Positions 16,527 to 25,665 are shown, counted from the stretch's first letter. The stretch: 64,000 nucleotides of DNA from Chryseobacterium indologenes (GCF_018362995.1 NZ_CP074372.1:124001-188000); one strand, 5' to 3'. A program made the numbers and translations. The notes: generated by a model from the sequence alone, not told the origin.

Positions 16527-17130
16527 TTCGCTAAAATTTTAAATAGCTGCATTATTATTCACGACAGAAGTATAATTAGGAAAATTATTTTAAAAGAAAC
16601 TTGTGAAACAGCCATGAAAATACAATTACTAAAAAATGATTTGTCCTTGGTTTTTTTTTATATGATCAGCATCATAATATAAATCTTATTATTATGCTAT
16701 ATTTGTAATAATAGGATTAAAGAAAATAAGAACAGCAGAACCTAAACTAAAATTATCAACAGTTGTTAGAAACTTATTTTCATCAAATGGCAAAGAAAGG
16801 AGCATATTATTACCTTTTGAAAGATGTACTGAATTACTGAGATAATAGATACCATTAAAAACTTATATTATCAAGGTTCCAGGGCTAATAATATTGCGGT
16901 ATTGCCAATTAATGCATAACTGTATTAGTCACCAATGATTATGTCGAATATTCTCATAGTGTTACAAAGGGAGATATTATGTTCCCAATATAACTATACT
17001 ATGCTTACATAAAACATTATCCATACGGACATTTTGGAATTTATTTAAGAGAAGCTTTTAATAATGTAATAATTGACTATATAGAATTTTACAAAGAAAA
17101 CTTAATAGCTTACTAAATATAAAAACTACT
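16527..17130. other. AT-rich stretch of decayed sequence
   Basis: No intact gene. Words here look like old coding sequence with stops, for example GTTACAAAGGGAGATATTATG near 16959, which recalls the cinA-like gene near 16348. A 64-codon frame at 16488-16682 starts inside the hairpin and is rejected. Confidence 0.4.
16994..17116 (+). pseudogene. Possible C-terminal gene remnant
   Basis: A 40-codon stretch without start codon ends at TAA 17114-17116 and reads like protein (YIKHYPYGHFGIYLREAF... DYIEFYKENLIAY). A stop in frame (16991-16993) closes it upstream. I cannot name the parent family. It is best read as the tail of a gene that has been lost. Confidence 0.3.
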
Positions 17131-17225
17131 GCTAACATAAAGGGCTTAAACGAAGCACAGTGCAGCGGAGGTGCGTTTAAACCTTTGCTGACTGAGCCTT
17201 TTTGTGGCTGGGCCAATAGTTAGGG
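17131..17225. repeat. Structured GC-rich element, attC-like layout
   Basis: Outer words CTAAC (17132-17136) and GTTAG (17219-17223) enclose about 80 bases with an inner inverted repeat TTAAACG (17146-17152)/CGTTTAA (17174-17180). The composition is much richer in G and C than the flanks. The RYYYAAC/GTTRRRY ends and inner pairing resemble an integron attC site, but no integron integrase is present in the window. Confidence 0.35.
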
Positions 17226-17674
17226 ATTGTGAAATGAGATGTTGTACCTTGGTGAGGTGAGTATGCGTTTATTAGATGATCAATTTCAGTATTTCATGTT
17301 GCTTTGCGGTATATTAGAATGCTTATTGCATAAGATTTACTATTGTTTTTATATGCAAAGGGGTATTTTTATAAGTATGGAAAAGTATAACCCTTCGATG
17401 CATTAAATTGAAAAAATAATCATCCATTTGTGATTTGCTGCTGTGTTTTCCATTTGCCCAAAAAGAATAATTCAGGCAAGCTTTGCCAGCGCCTCCATGG
17501 CCACCTGAATCGCGAAAAGATTCTATACTATTAATTAAGCACGATAGGACGTTTTGTAAAGAATAAAGCACTTTTGGTTGAACCTGACAAATCGAATATC
17601 ATTGGAGAGTAGGCTAAAGTATTGTAAAACAATTATTTAACATTATTTAAGAATGTTAATAATGGTATTAGGAG

Positions 17675-17873
17675 TTCGACAGGACTCCCTCTCTCTCCGC
17701 AAGTTGGGAGACCAAAATAAGCTAAAACGCTGTAAACATTTATGTTTACAGCGTTTTTTGTTTTAGCGAGGGCATCAAAAAAACCAAAATAGGTCATTAT
17801 TTATATGACCTATTTCGTAGTAGTAACAAAAAGTGAATTATTAATAATTAAAATTATCACACAATAAACAAAA
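17675..17873. repeat. Right copy of the duplicated tRNA-Ser junction (attR-like), with tRNA 3' remnant
   Basis: TTCGAC (17675-17680) and CTCTCTCCGC (17691-17700) are a damaged copy of the T loop and acceptor end of tRNA-Ser. It is followed at fixed offset 11,650 by the terminator hairpin (17724-17757) and the inverted repeat AATAGGTCA/TGACCTATT (17788-17796, 17806-17814), then by an AT-rich tail matching 6261-6315. The tRNA body is absent. Confidence 0.65.
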
Positions 17874-18037
17874 CATTAGCCTTTTATTCTTTTTATAAAG
17901 AATAAAATCAATACTGAATCTCTAGCTTAAAGATCTTTCAGAATATTTTTCTTCAAAGGTTATTGGGTTCAGAAAAAATATATCTGACAGCATAGGGGAT
18001 TCGTGAGCTTGGCTTAAAGCGGGAAATAATAGAATGC

Positions 18038-18682
18038 TTACTGATTATACAGCCTAAGAATTTCCACCAATTCGGGTATGGATCGTATTTTCAGCTTTTC
18101 AAACAGTCTGTTTTTGTAAGTGCTGATCGTTGATGAATGGAGGTTAAGTTGATTAGAAATTTCTTTGAGAGGAAGACCTTCAGCAAGCTTATTGGCAATT
18201 TGCAATTCGCGGTCTGACAGCGCTTCAAAGGGTGAGCTTTTTGTCGTTCCATTTAATGATTCTAAAAAAATAGCTTCTTTTATGTTATCACTGATATATC
18301 GGCCCTTAGTGAGCATCGCCGTTAAAGCAGTCTCAATCACTTCTGTGGAACTTAACTTGCTGAGATAGCCACCAGCACCCATTTTCAAATAACGCATCCC
18401 ATACAATTCTTCATCCTGCGAAGAAAATATTAAAGTTTTTAATTCAGGCTGGTGAATTTTTATGTAATCTATTGCTTCCTGAACAGTACCATTAGGCATA
18501 TTAACGTCCATAATGGCCAGATCAAATTCTTCGTTCAGAATTAATTTGTAAAGCGATTTATAGTCCTCTACTTCTGAAATGATGGCATCGGGTTTGAATC
18601 GTTTAATTGTTTGTATCAAACCCATCCGGACGATACCATGATCGTCTGCTACAACAATGCGAATATTTACTTTTAAACCCAT
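18038..18682 (-). CDS. LuxR-type (NarL/FixJ) response regulator
   Basis: 214 residues. Receiver domain 1-125 with the acidic pair D13-D14, phospho-acceptor D59 (LAIMDVNMP) and the lysine of GYLSKLS; DNA-binding HTH at about 150-212 (LSDRELQIANKLAEGLPLKE... LHSSTISTYKNRLFEKLKI). The start overlaps the stop of the kinase gene by one base (TAATG), so the two are translationally coupled partners. They lie just downstream of, and on the same strand as, the pilus-like cluster and are the natural candidates to control it; inverted repeats in front of three pilin genes could be the binding sites (inference). Confidence 0.9.
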   Translation of the reverse strand: MGLKVNIRIVVADDHGIVRMGLIQTIKRFKPDAIISEVEDYKSLYKLILNEEFDLAIMDVNMPNGTVQEAIDYIKIHQPELKTLIFSSQDEELYGMRYLKMGAGGYLSKLSSTEVIETALTAMLTKGRYISDNIKEAIFLESLNGTTKSSPFEALSDRELQIANKLAEGLPLKEISNQLNLHSSTISTYKNRLFEKLKIRSIPELVEILRLYNQ

Positions 18683-19416
18683 TATTCTATAAATTTATGT
18701 AAAAAAAGGGAAACCGTAGTGCCTTTATTTTCAGCAGAAATGATTTGGATGTTTCCATACAGCAAGGATATAAAATTTTTTACAATTTTCAAACTTAATC
18801 CCACTCCTTTCTCACCCGCGGTTCCCAGGAATACGGGATTATCATAATTGTAGATCGTAGATAAATACTTTTCATGTATTCCTGTTCCGGAATCAATCAC
18901 AGAAAGAACCATCTTATCACCTTCTGTAATTACTTGTAAATAAACATCTTGGTCCTCAAATGAATATTTTACCGCATTGTTAAAAATTTTGTCTAAAACA
19001 TATTCGAGCAACAGGCGATCACTTATAAGAGATGCATTGTGATCTCCTTTAAAATAAAATTTAATATTTTTTTCCTTTAATTTAGCAGCGTATTTTTCTT
19101 CCAGATAGTGAAAAAGATCCATCACCATTATTTTAACAGGTTTAATCTTAAATTCCCCGTATTGTGTTTTTAGCCAGGCAACGCTATCCTGAATAGTTTG
19201 CAGATTCTTCTGGGTATCACGTTTTACCTGTGGCAATAACTTAAAAAAATCTTCCTCACTTAAAGTCTTTTGCTCCAGCTCTTCTGTAAGCCATAGAAAG
19301 GTTCCAAACAATTCTTTTGAGTCATGAGACAATATTGAAATCAGTCCGTTCTTGAAATTGATTTCATTTTCCAGTTTTTCGATTTTTAATTGGAGTTCGT
19401 TGATAAAATCATTCAT
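18682..19416 (-). CDS. Soluble sensor histidine kinase
   Basis: 244 residues, without membrane segment or recognisable sensor domain. An N-terminal coiled coil (about 5-22) leads into the H box LISILSHDSKEL (H31), followed by a dimerisation helix and an ATPase domain with N box DKIFNNAVKYS, G1 DSGTG and G2 GEKGVGLSLKI. The enzyme should phosphorylate the adjacent response regulator. The missing sensor part suggests that it takes its signal from a protein partner in the cytoplasm. The upstream 480-base spacer separates it from the tip-protein gene, so it may have its own promoter. Confidence 0.88.
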   Translation of the reverse strand: MNDFINELQLKIEKLENEINFKNGLISILSHDSKELFGTFLWLTEELEQKTLSEEDFFKLLPQVKRDTQKNLQTIQDSVAWLKTQYGEFKIKPVKIMVMDLFHYLEEKYAAKLKEKNIKFYFKGDHNASLISDRLLLEYVLDKIFNNAVKYSFEDQDVYLQVITEGDKMVLSVIDSGTGIHEKYLSTIYNYDNPVFLGTAGEKGVGLSLKIVKNFISLLYGNIQIISAENKGTTVSLFLHKFIE

Positions 19417-19896
19417 AAATTAAGTATCACGGTTTAGAAGCTGTTTGAATTATTTTTTTTAAAGAAAGCAGAAGGGTTATATTGTTTAAATGTGAATAAA
19501 AACATCCGGTTCAGGCCTTTCTTCAGGAGCTGGCAAGTTAAAAAAAATATCATATTAGTTTAAAAAAAAATCGAATGGGATTTACTTTAAATAGTAAATC
19601 CCATATTTTATCTTACTAAAATCCACATTGCACAAACGGCAAAGTTGAAATTCATGAAAGCGCTGAATTGTTGAGAAAATCATCTGCTGGACTCTTACTA
19701 CCAGAAGACGCTCCAAAGATTATGAAAGAAAAACCGAAAATGCCAATGTTTATATTGTTGTACCAAATATCAGGAGATGAACTAATAAAATTTAATTCAA
19801 ACAGCTTGAATTTTTCTCATGCAGTTAATTTGATAATATCGTGCTGATCCGTCAATGGATCATTGCTATTAAAATGATCCATAAGGAAGAACATCG
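19417..19896. other. Spacer between kinase and tip-protein genes
   Basis: Contains a T-rich stretch near 19440-19570 and an orphan protein-like frame on the plus strand (separate entry). No intact gene or strong terminator seen. Confidence 0.4.
19620..19847 (+). pseudogene. Orphan protein-like fragment without start codon
   Basis: A 75-codon open stretch ends at TGA 19845-19847. It reads like part of a soluble protein (GKVEIHESAELLRKSS, LLLPEDAPKIMKEKP, FILLYQISGDELIKF) but has a stop just upstream (19617-19619) and no ATG before its middle. I do not know the parent gene. It lies between two minus-strand genes and is probably debris. Confidence 0.3.
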
Positions 19897-21330
19897 CTAA
19901 ATTGCTGTGAAGCTATAATAAACATTGATAGAGTAGGTGGTATTTTCCTTCCCTACCAAACTTTGGGCACCCGCAGGTGGTATGGTGTATCTTACGTTCA
20001 GTCCCTTGTCCAAAACCGGTGTTCCGTTAAAGAGTATTTTTTGGGGAGTTTTGGATAAGGGAACATTTACAGAACTTCCATCTACGCCAATTTGTAATAT
20101 GTTGGAATTGATGTTGGTCTGCAGACCGCCTTTCTTGAAATAATTTTCGTCCGATTTTACATACAGCTCAAAATTTTCATTATTGGACAACATAATTTGG
20201 TTGGGTATCATTTGTGACTGACCATCGGTGTATTGGACAGCGGTATTAAAATTGAAGTTTACATTGCGCCCGGAACTGGGGATGGTGATCTCTGACAGAG
20301 GAAGCACTTTTAACTGAACAGCCGTATTTTGCAAACTGTTAATTGAGTTATCTGTACTTCTTGCGTTGAGGTTCAATTCAAACGTATAAGTTCCGGCTTC
20401 AAAAAAAAAGTTTTTAAAATCTTCCGCAGACACATAAAGCTCTGGAATGAAGCTGTTTCTGTTTCCCGCTACAACACTGAAATTAGCGGGAGAAAAATTC
20501 TGAAAATCGGCAGATAAAGCCTTAGTTGTGAGTGCAGATCCGTTACTACCCAATTTAATGCTTGCTATATTTCTGGTTCCCGGAATACCTTTAGAGGAAG
20601 TGAACTGAACAGTTGTGGCAGCAGCTTTCGCCCAAAAATTAAAATCAACCGTATGCGCGATTTCTGTATTATCCAAAGTGAATACCCGTGTGCCTGTATT
20701 GCGGTAGTCATTCAAAGAAGATATTTCAAAGTATTTTGTTAAAGAGTTGGTAATCCATCGTATAGATGAAGGAATGACTAAGATCGTTTTAAAATTATGC
20801 GGTGTGAAGTCATTATAATTCTGAGTGATATCCATGGAGTAATTCCCGGCCCGGAAGGCATTGGCTGTAAATTGTGAGGCAGGAATTTTAAATGTAAAAT
20901 TGATATTCCCCCTGTTAAACCCTCCTCCGATACTGAGTGATGGCGGTTCAAACCATCTTATAGCACTTGTACTGAACGACTGAAAACCTGGTAAATAACC
21001 TGTTAGTCCGGTATATGGCAGCTGTCCGCCCATACTTTCTAACTGCCACAGAAGAGTGGAACTGGGTAAAGTAGATGAGGAAGAGGAGTGAGTAAAAGTT
21101 GGTCCGGAAACTGAGGTGAATGTAGGAGCTGTTGGGAGTAATCCCAAAAAGGCATAATCCCAGTTTGTTCTGTTGGCGTTCGTCATTACCCTTGTAGGCA
21201 CCGAGTTAAATTCACTTCTGTTAAAAATATTATTTTCCGGAATTGACAGGTATATATCCTGAGCTTTCGTGGCTGCAGACCCACAGAACATGGTAAAAAT
21301 TCCTATTAGAAAAGCCCTCATCTTTTTCAT
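19897..21330 (-). CDS. Putative tip adhesin of the pilus-like cluster
   Basis: 477 residues with a signal peptide (about 1-23, ending TKAQ). Most of it is beta-rich and unlike anything I recognise. The last 40 residues (LNVRYTIPPAGAQSLVGKEN... YSINVYYSFTAI) match the C-terminus of the pilin-like proteins (LDYTIPAAKSSSSDILGKPA... TVTYTATAL) in order and spacing, so it seems to be a receptor-binding part joined to a pilin domain, the design of two-domain tip adhesins such as EcpD or CfaE. It starts 10 bases after the usher-like gene stops and is the last gene of that operon. Function inferred from this design and gene order. Confidence 0.6.
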   Translation of the reverse strand: MKKMRAFLIGIFTMFCGSAATKAQDIYLSIPENNIFNRSEFNSVPTRVMTNANRTNWDYAFLGLLPTAPTFTSVSGPTFTHSSSSSTLPSSTLLWQLESMGGQLPYTGLTGYLPGFQSFSTSAIRWFEPPSLSIGGGFNRGNINFTFKIPASQFTANAFRAGNYSMDITQNYNDFTPHNFKTILVIPSSIRWITNSLTKYFEISSLNDYRNTGTRVFTLDNTEIAHTVDFNFWAKAAATTVQFTSSKGIPGTRNIASIKLGSNGSALTTKALSADFQNFSPANFSVVAGNRNSFIPELYVSAEDFKNFFFEAGTYTFELNLNARSTDNSINSLQNTAVQLKVLPLSEITIPSSGRNVNFNFNTAVQYTDGQSQMIPNQIMLSNNENFELYVKSDENYFKKGGLQTNINSNILQIGVDGSSVNVPLSKTPQKILFNGTPVLDKGLNVRYTIPPAGAQSLVGKENTTYSINVYYSFTAI

Positions 21331-21340
21331 ACTTTTAAAT

Positions 21341-24145
21341 TTAAAACTTTTTCACCTTAATGGTGGTGTCTTTCTTCTTATACTCAAAAACCACAGTTTT
21401 TGAATACCCTTCTTTTGTCACCTGAATAGTTTGAGTGGGTTGTATGTAGCTGTATTTGTCATTTTCAATATAGAGGTTGTATTTTCCATCTTTCAGGAAA
21501 AACTCAAACTCATTTTTTTGGTTAACCACGGCAGTATAGATTACGCCATCTTCACTTTTTGCATACACTACTATTCCGGTTACATCCGTTTCCAAAACAT
21601 CGTAGGCTTGCTTGATCTCTGTTAACTTCCCACTTACCCTGATGTTTTTTACCAAGCTCACTTTGCGGTTAATATTATTATATACCAGAATGACAGGATC
21701 CATCATCAACCGGGCACCTGCACTTTCGTTCACCTTCAGTGTGTAAGTACCTTCAGGCACATTCTGAAAAACTACTTTTCCATTCTTATCTGTCATCGCT
21801 ACATAATTGTCCAGTTTTACAATTTCATTAGCAAGTACTGATTCGCCGGAATCCAGAAGTCCATTGAAATTTTTATCTTCAAAGAACTGAAAGGCCACCT
21901 TATGATTTCCGAGAGCCGTAGCTATCGTAAAATATTTTTTAATTCCCACTCTGTACTGGTAATAACTGCCACTGCTTGCATATTCAGCCGTAGATTTATA
22001 ACCGGAAAGATTAAAATAACCTGTAGTGGACCATGAAGGCGAAATCTTATATTCCAGATTACCAGAGATATTACTGTTTAAGTTTTTGTAAAGTTCCGAA
22101 TAGAAGGTTCCGGCTGAAAAAGATCCGGTCAGATTATGATTAAGCATCTGGAAATTATACGATGCATATACATTGTAATTGGCGAAATTACGGCTTACAT
22201 CATAATAAGAATTTAAATCAAAGACACTGATTGCGTTCCATTGGGCTGTTCCGTTTAGGGAGAATGACTTATATCTGTAAGATAAAGTTGTTTTCAAACT
22301 GTTGAACCAGTCAGCTTTATTGTTCTCTTTTGAATAAGAATATTCCGCCGTCAGGTTCAATCCGTGCGCACCTAAAGTAGTGCTGATGTTGGCTTCCAAC
22401 CGGTAAGAAAAAAGTTCCTGAGATGTGTAAAAATTAGCTGTTTTTTGCTTTTCAACCTTTGGAGAAAGTAGAAAATTCCACTTCCTTAAAGAAAACTGAT
22501 AACCTAATCCCAAAGCTTCTGTACTGTTGAAATAATATCTTAAATTAGAAGTATTGCCAGGTTGGGTTGGTGCACCCTGGAAACTCAGGAACTCTGGTTC
22601 TACCTGCGAATTCTGATATTGTATAAAAGCACGCTGAGCAACAGATAATTGGCGGCCGATCCGCTGATTTGAGAAAAAGGATCCCCGTTTGATCCCTGCA
22701 TAGCTTTTGGTGGCAAAGGAATTAACAGATTGTATATCCCATTTTCCTATTTTTCCCTCGTAATTGGCTCCCATTGAAGCGCCTGCGTTTTCATCTTTGT
22801 TCACAAGGCCTTTTTCGTGGCTCAGGCCCAACTCTGTGCGGATTGAATGTTTATCGTTAATTAGCAATGATGTTACCGCGTTCGCTACCTGCGTATCTAC
22901 GTTAAAGCGCGGATCATGTTCGAATATATAGGACACTTTTCCATTGAAAGATTTAGCATTTCCAAAGCCATATTTTGCACCCACCATGGTAGATCCTTCT
23001 GTTTGCTGGAAGTAAGTACCGTACAGATTATAATTATTTTCCAGCGCAAGAATTTCAATCTGATTATTTTTGCCAAATTTGGTAGAAACTTTCCCGCCTC
23101 TTCCGAAAACCGGGTAATCGTAATCGCTGCTATTAACATTTCCCACTCTTAATACCGTTTTTTTTCTCTCCAGTTCCAGCCACGTATCGTACAGGTTATA
23201 ACGACCGTCTTCAACATAGTAATCTGCACCAATATTAAAGCGCGATTTCAAATTCTCAGTCACGCGGAATGCTGTATTTCCCCTTAATTGAAGATAGTTG
23301 AAACCTGAACTGTTTTCATTATAGCTAATTTCTGCAAAATTACTTCCGCTCACCGCTTCGTTTCCTCTGGCAATTTGTCTGTTGTGCGATAAAATGACCA
23401 GATAGAGCGTGTTGCTTCCCACGATTTTATTATCAAGCAGGTCTGTGGCGATTGCATTAATATTAAATTCCGGATAAAGTGTATTCTGTTTTCTGACCGC
23501 AATTTTGATCTCAACCGTTTGTTTTTCTAAACCTTCCAGAGATACGGTTTGCTGTTTTGGCATCATTTCCAAACCATCAGGAATGGATTGCAAATCAATA
23601 TTAACGGTTCTTTTACTATAACCCTGGTTTTCTACAGTCAGCAGAATTGAGGATTGGGGTGCAGCAGGATTAATGAAATTTTCGTATGTGGCGGTATAAA
23701 TTGCGATGTTTTTGTTCTCGTCTTTAATAACGAAGAACGATGTGCTTTCAGTTCTGGTGACCGCTGGGGTGGCGTACGAAACCTGGAATTTGATTTCATT
23801 GGATCTCAGTTTCATAAAATCCACATTGGCGATCAGCTTCACAGGAAGATTTTTAGACTGGCCTGCACCTAAGGTAAAGTCATTTTTGGGATAGAAAAGC
23901 AATCCCGGATATTTTTCCTGAGGTATGATATTCTGAATAATAATCTCTTCAGAACTTTTATTCTCAATAACCAGGAAATTTGTAAAAGTAGAACCTTTTT
24001 CAACAGCTACGCTGTCATTTTCAAAATGGATTTGAATATCCTTCTTTTCCTGCGCAAAGGCCAACGAAAAGTGCAGAAGAACAAATACAAAAAAGAGGAT
24101 TGTTCTTCTTAGGACTGATATCGATATTCCATTCTGTAGTTTCAA
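21341..24145 (-). CDS. Outer-membrane usher-like protein of the pilus-like cluster
   Basis: 934 residues. The start is probably TTG (complement of 24143-24145), 9 bases after the chaperone stop; no suitable ATG exists before the signal peptide (about 12-31, LAFAQ). Order of parts: two Ig-like domains (about 33-265), a long series of amphipathic beta strands (about 275-755) including LRVGNVNSSDYDYPVFGRGG, then a domain with FFEDKNFNGLLDSGES and TYTLKV (about 770-835) and a final beta domain with YNLYIEN. The Asp-rich loop plus prealbumin-like domain recalls alpha-type ushers (CfaC/TcfC). It likely forms the pore through which subunits pass. No strict usher signature is claimed. Confidence 0.6.
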   Translation of the reverse strand: MKLQNGISISVLRRTILFFVFVLLHFSLAFAQEKKDIQIHFENDSVAVEKGSTFTNFLVIENKSSEEIIIQNIIPQEKYPGLLFYPKNDFTLGAGQSKNLPVKLIANVDFMKLRSNEIKFQVSYATPAVTRTESTSFFVIKDENKNIAIYTATYENFINPAAPQSSILLTVENQGYSKRTVNIDLQSIPDGLEMMPKQQTVSLEGLEKQTVEIKIAVRKQNTLYPEFNINAIATDLLDNKIVGSNTLYLVILSHNRQIARGNEAVSGSNFAEISYNENSSGFNYLQLRGNTAFRVTENLKSRFNIGADYYVEDGRYNLYDTWLELERKKTVLRVGNVNSSDYDYPVFGRGGKVSTKFGKNNQIEILALENNYNLYGTYFQQTEGSTMVGAKYGFGNAKSFNGKVSYIFEHDPRFNVDTQVANAVTSLLINDKHSIRTELGLSHEKGLVNKDENAGASMGANYEGKIGKWDIQSVNSFATKSYAGIKRGSFFSNQRIGRQLSVAQRAFIQYQNSQVEPEFLSFQGAPTQPGNTSNLRYYFNSTEALGLGYQFSLRKWNFLLSPKVEKQKTANFYTSQELFSYRLEANISTTLGAHGLNLTAEYSYSKENNKADWFNSLKTTLSYRYKSFSLNGTAQWNAISVFDLNSYYDVSRNFANYNVYASYNFQMLNHNLTGSFSAGTFYSELYKNLNSNISGNLEYKISPSWSTTGYFNLSGYKSTAEYASSGSYYQYRVGIKKYFTIATALGNHKVAFQFFEDKNFNGLLDSGESVLANEIVKLDNYVAMTDKNGKVVFQNVPEGTYTLKVNESAGARLMMDPVILVYNNINRKVSLVKNIRVSGKLTEIKQAYDVLETDVTGIVVYAKSEDGVIYTAVVNQKNEFEFFLKDGKYNLYIENDKYSYIQPTQTIQVTKEGYSKTVVFEYKKKDTTIKVKKF

Positions 24146-24154
24146 GACTTAATT

Positions 24155-24955
24155 TTAAAATTTAAAGTTTTTTTCGCCTACGCGTAAATCATTGGATTCT
24201 GCCATTTTGATAATAACCACGCCAAGGAAGTTCCCTGAAATTTTCTCTGGTAAAGAAAATTGAACAACCTGATTGGTATCGGGAAGCATGGAGATGGAAA
24301 TTGCTGGCAATTTTATTTCCTTACCACTATCTGTGTCGGTGAGTTCAAACTCAACGGTGGCATCATTGATGGTGTTTCCATCATTATGGATGCTTACGGC
24401 TACTTTTCTGTTCGCTGTATTCTCATTACTCACCTCTGCAATATTGGTAATATCCAGACTTTTTACGTGGTTTCCCGGTGGAGTATAAAAAATGTGAAGT
24501 CCCACTTCAAATAAGGTGATAATACCAATACCATTCTGAACACGTGCCTTATCTGACTGCTGAGGAAGCTGGGTGAAAAACAACATACTGTTTGTAACAG
24601 CAGACTGTGATGCATTTGCCGGAATCTGCATGGTTACTACAATCTCCTTTGTGCTTTTCGCAGGAACTGTTATAGAGTTTTCTAAGGTGGATATCCATGA
24701 GGCGTTGGAGATTTTTGAACTGCCTGCTTCAAGATAAACCTTATTTCCGTCTTCTTCTCTAACCCAATCTTTGTAGTTGAGATTAAAAACATAATCTTTA
24801 TCCGAGCTGTTTTGAAGCGTGACTGTCTTTGTTACTTTTTCTCCCGGATTACCTGTGAAAAACAAGCGTGTAGGTGACATGGAGATACTTTGTGCCAGAA
24901 ATGAAGAAGACCCTGTGAGGATAAAGAAAATGAAAAGGTGAATAAACTTGTGCAT
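24155..24955 (-). CDS. PapD-like periplasmic pilus chaperone
   Basis: 266 residues with signal peptide (1-22, FLAQ). The mature protein has two Ig-like domains. The first starts SISMSPTRLFFTGNPGEKVT (R30 in the place of the conserved chaperone arginine) and ends with SITVPAKSTKEIVVTMQIPA and MLFFTQLPQQ, which looks like the F1-G1 region; the second is shorter. Length and layout match fimbrial chaperones, which lend a strand to unfolded pilins. It lies between the last pilin gene (80 bases away) and the usher-like gene (9 bases away). The assignment rests on fold-level resemblance and context. Confidence 0.68.
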   Translation of the reverse strand: MHKFIHLFIFFILTGSSSFLAQSISMSPTRLFFTGNPGEKVTKTVTLQNSSDKDYVFNLNYKDWVREEDGNKVYLEAGSSKISNASWISTLENSITVPAKSTKEIVVTMQIPANASQSAVTNSMLFFTQLPQQSDKARVQNGIGIITLFEVGLHIFYTPPGNHVKSLDITNIAEVSNENTANRKVAVSIHNDGNTINDATVEFELTDTDSGKEIKLPAISISMLPDTNQVVQFSLPEKISGNFLGVVIIKMAESNDLRVGEKNFKF

Positions 24956-25035
24956 GGTGTAAATAGTTTAATAATAAAGATTCCCAAAACTACTGAAAAC
25001 ATAGCAAAAGGAACCTTTACAAACTAAAAATTTTA

Positions 25036-25581
25036 TTATAAAGCAGTCGCAGTATAAGTTACTGTTTGCGTATAAGTTCCGGCTGGTTTACCTAAAATAT
25101 CAGAAGATGAGGATTTTGCTGCTGGAATGGTGTAGTCCAGATTCAGTGTTAATGCACTTCCAAGCGGAGCATTTGATACTAAGGTTTGATCCGTTGCAGA
25201 TAAAACTACAGCGCTTTTTGTTCCGCCCATTGTTCCGGCAGCAGTAGCAGCTTTGATAGTCAGAACATTTACAGGGATCAGGTTGGTTCCATTCATGAAA
25301 TTAGCACCTCCTGCTTTAACTTTAACATTAAAATTTTTTGTAGAAGTAACTTTTAAAGAGTTGGCTTTAGTAATTGTTTGATCAGAGTTATAGTCTGCAG
25401 CAGTAGCATAGTTAAAGTCAACCGTATTACCGATTGCTGTACTTCCCGCGTCGATGGAGATTACATCGTTCAGGGTAATGTTTACCGTTGTGGTTGCTGT
25501 AGTATTTTGAGCTTGAACATTGTTAGTTCCTAATATGATTGCTCCAAAAGTTAAGGCTGAGATTACGATTAGTTTTTTCAT
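25036..25581 (-). CDS. Pilin-like major subunit, copy 5
   Basis: 181 residues from the ATG complementary to 25579-25581 (an upstream frame extension is ignored). Signal peptide 1-25 (NVQAQ), then a single beta domain: TTTVNITLNDVISIDAGSTA, NSLKVTSTKNFNVKVKAGG, LNLDYTIPAA and the C-terminal strand KPAGTYTQTVTYTATAL, the ending typical of chaperone-usher pilins and DUF4402-type proteins. The N-terminal alternating hydrophobic segment could serve as donor strand. Protein sequence is identical to the copy at 26365-26910 although many silent bases differ. It is nearest to the chaperone gene; no terminator lies between, so read-through into chaperone, usher and tip genes is likely. Confidence 0.75.
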   Translation of the reverse strand: MKKLIVISALTFGAIILGTNNVQAQNTTATTTVNITLNDVISIDAGSTAIGNTVDFNYATAADYNSDQTITKANSLKVTSTKNFNVKVKAGGANFMNGTNLIPVNVLTIKAATAAGTMGGTKSAVVLSATDQTLVSNAPLGSALTLNLDYTIPAAKSSSSDILGKPAGTYTQTVTYTATAL

Positions 25582-25614
25582 GATAGTAATATTTAATTGT
25601 CCTTTTGTATACAG

Positions 25615-25624
25615 CAAATTTATA
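25615..25624 (-). promoter_or_regulatory. -7 promoter element of pilin copy 5
   Basis: On the minus strand TATAAATTTG, containing TAAATTTG (TAnnTTTG). The same box stands at the same distance before copies at 26365 and 27304. No TTG at -33 is obvious, which fits a promoter that needs an activator. Confidence 0.6.
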
Positions 25625-25665
25625 GCAGCGATAAAAGTTTCTTTGTAGTGGAAAAAGGAAGTTCA

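Noticed and set aside
16488..16682. 64-codon frame on the plus strand after the cinA-like gene
   Set aside because: It begins inside the hairpin at 16484-16526 and has no protein-like pattern.
17323..17571. 82-codon frame on the minus strand with a Gly-rich stretch (SGGHGGAGK)
   Set aside because: It lies in decayed sequence next to the right tRNA-junction copy, has no recognisable domain, and has no promoter or terminator; a bacteriocin-like peptide was considered but nothing supports it.
6041..17873. Reading the interval as a prophage
   Set aside because: No capsid, tail, terminase, lysis or integrase gene is present; only a tRNA-linked duplication is visible.
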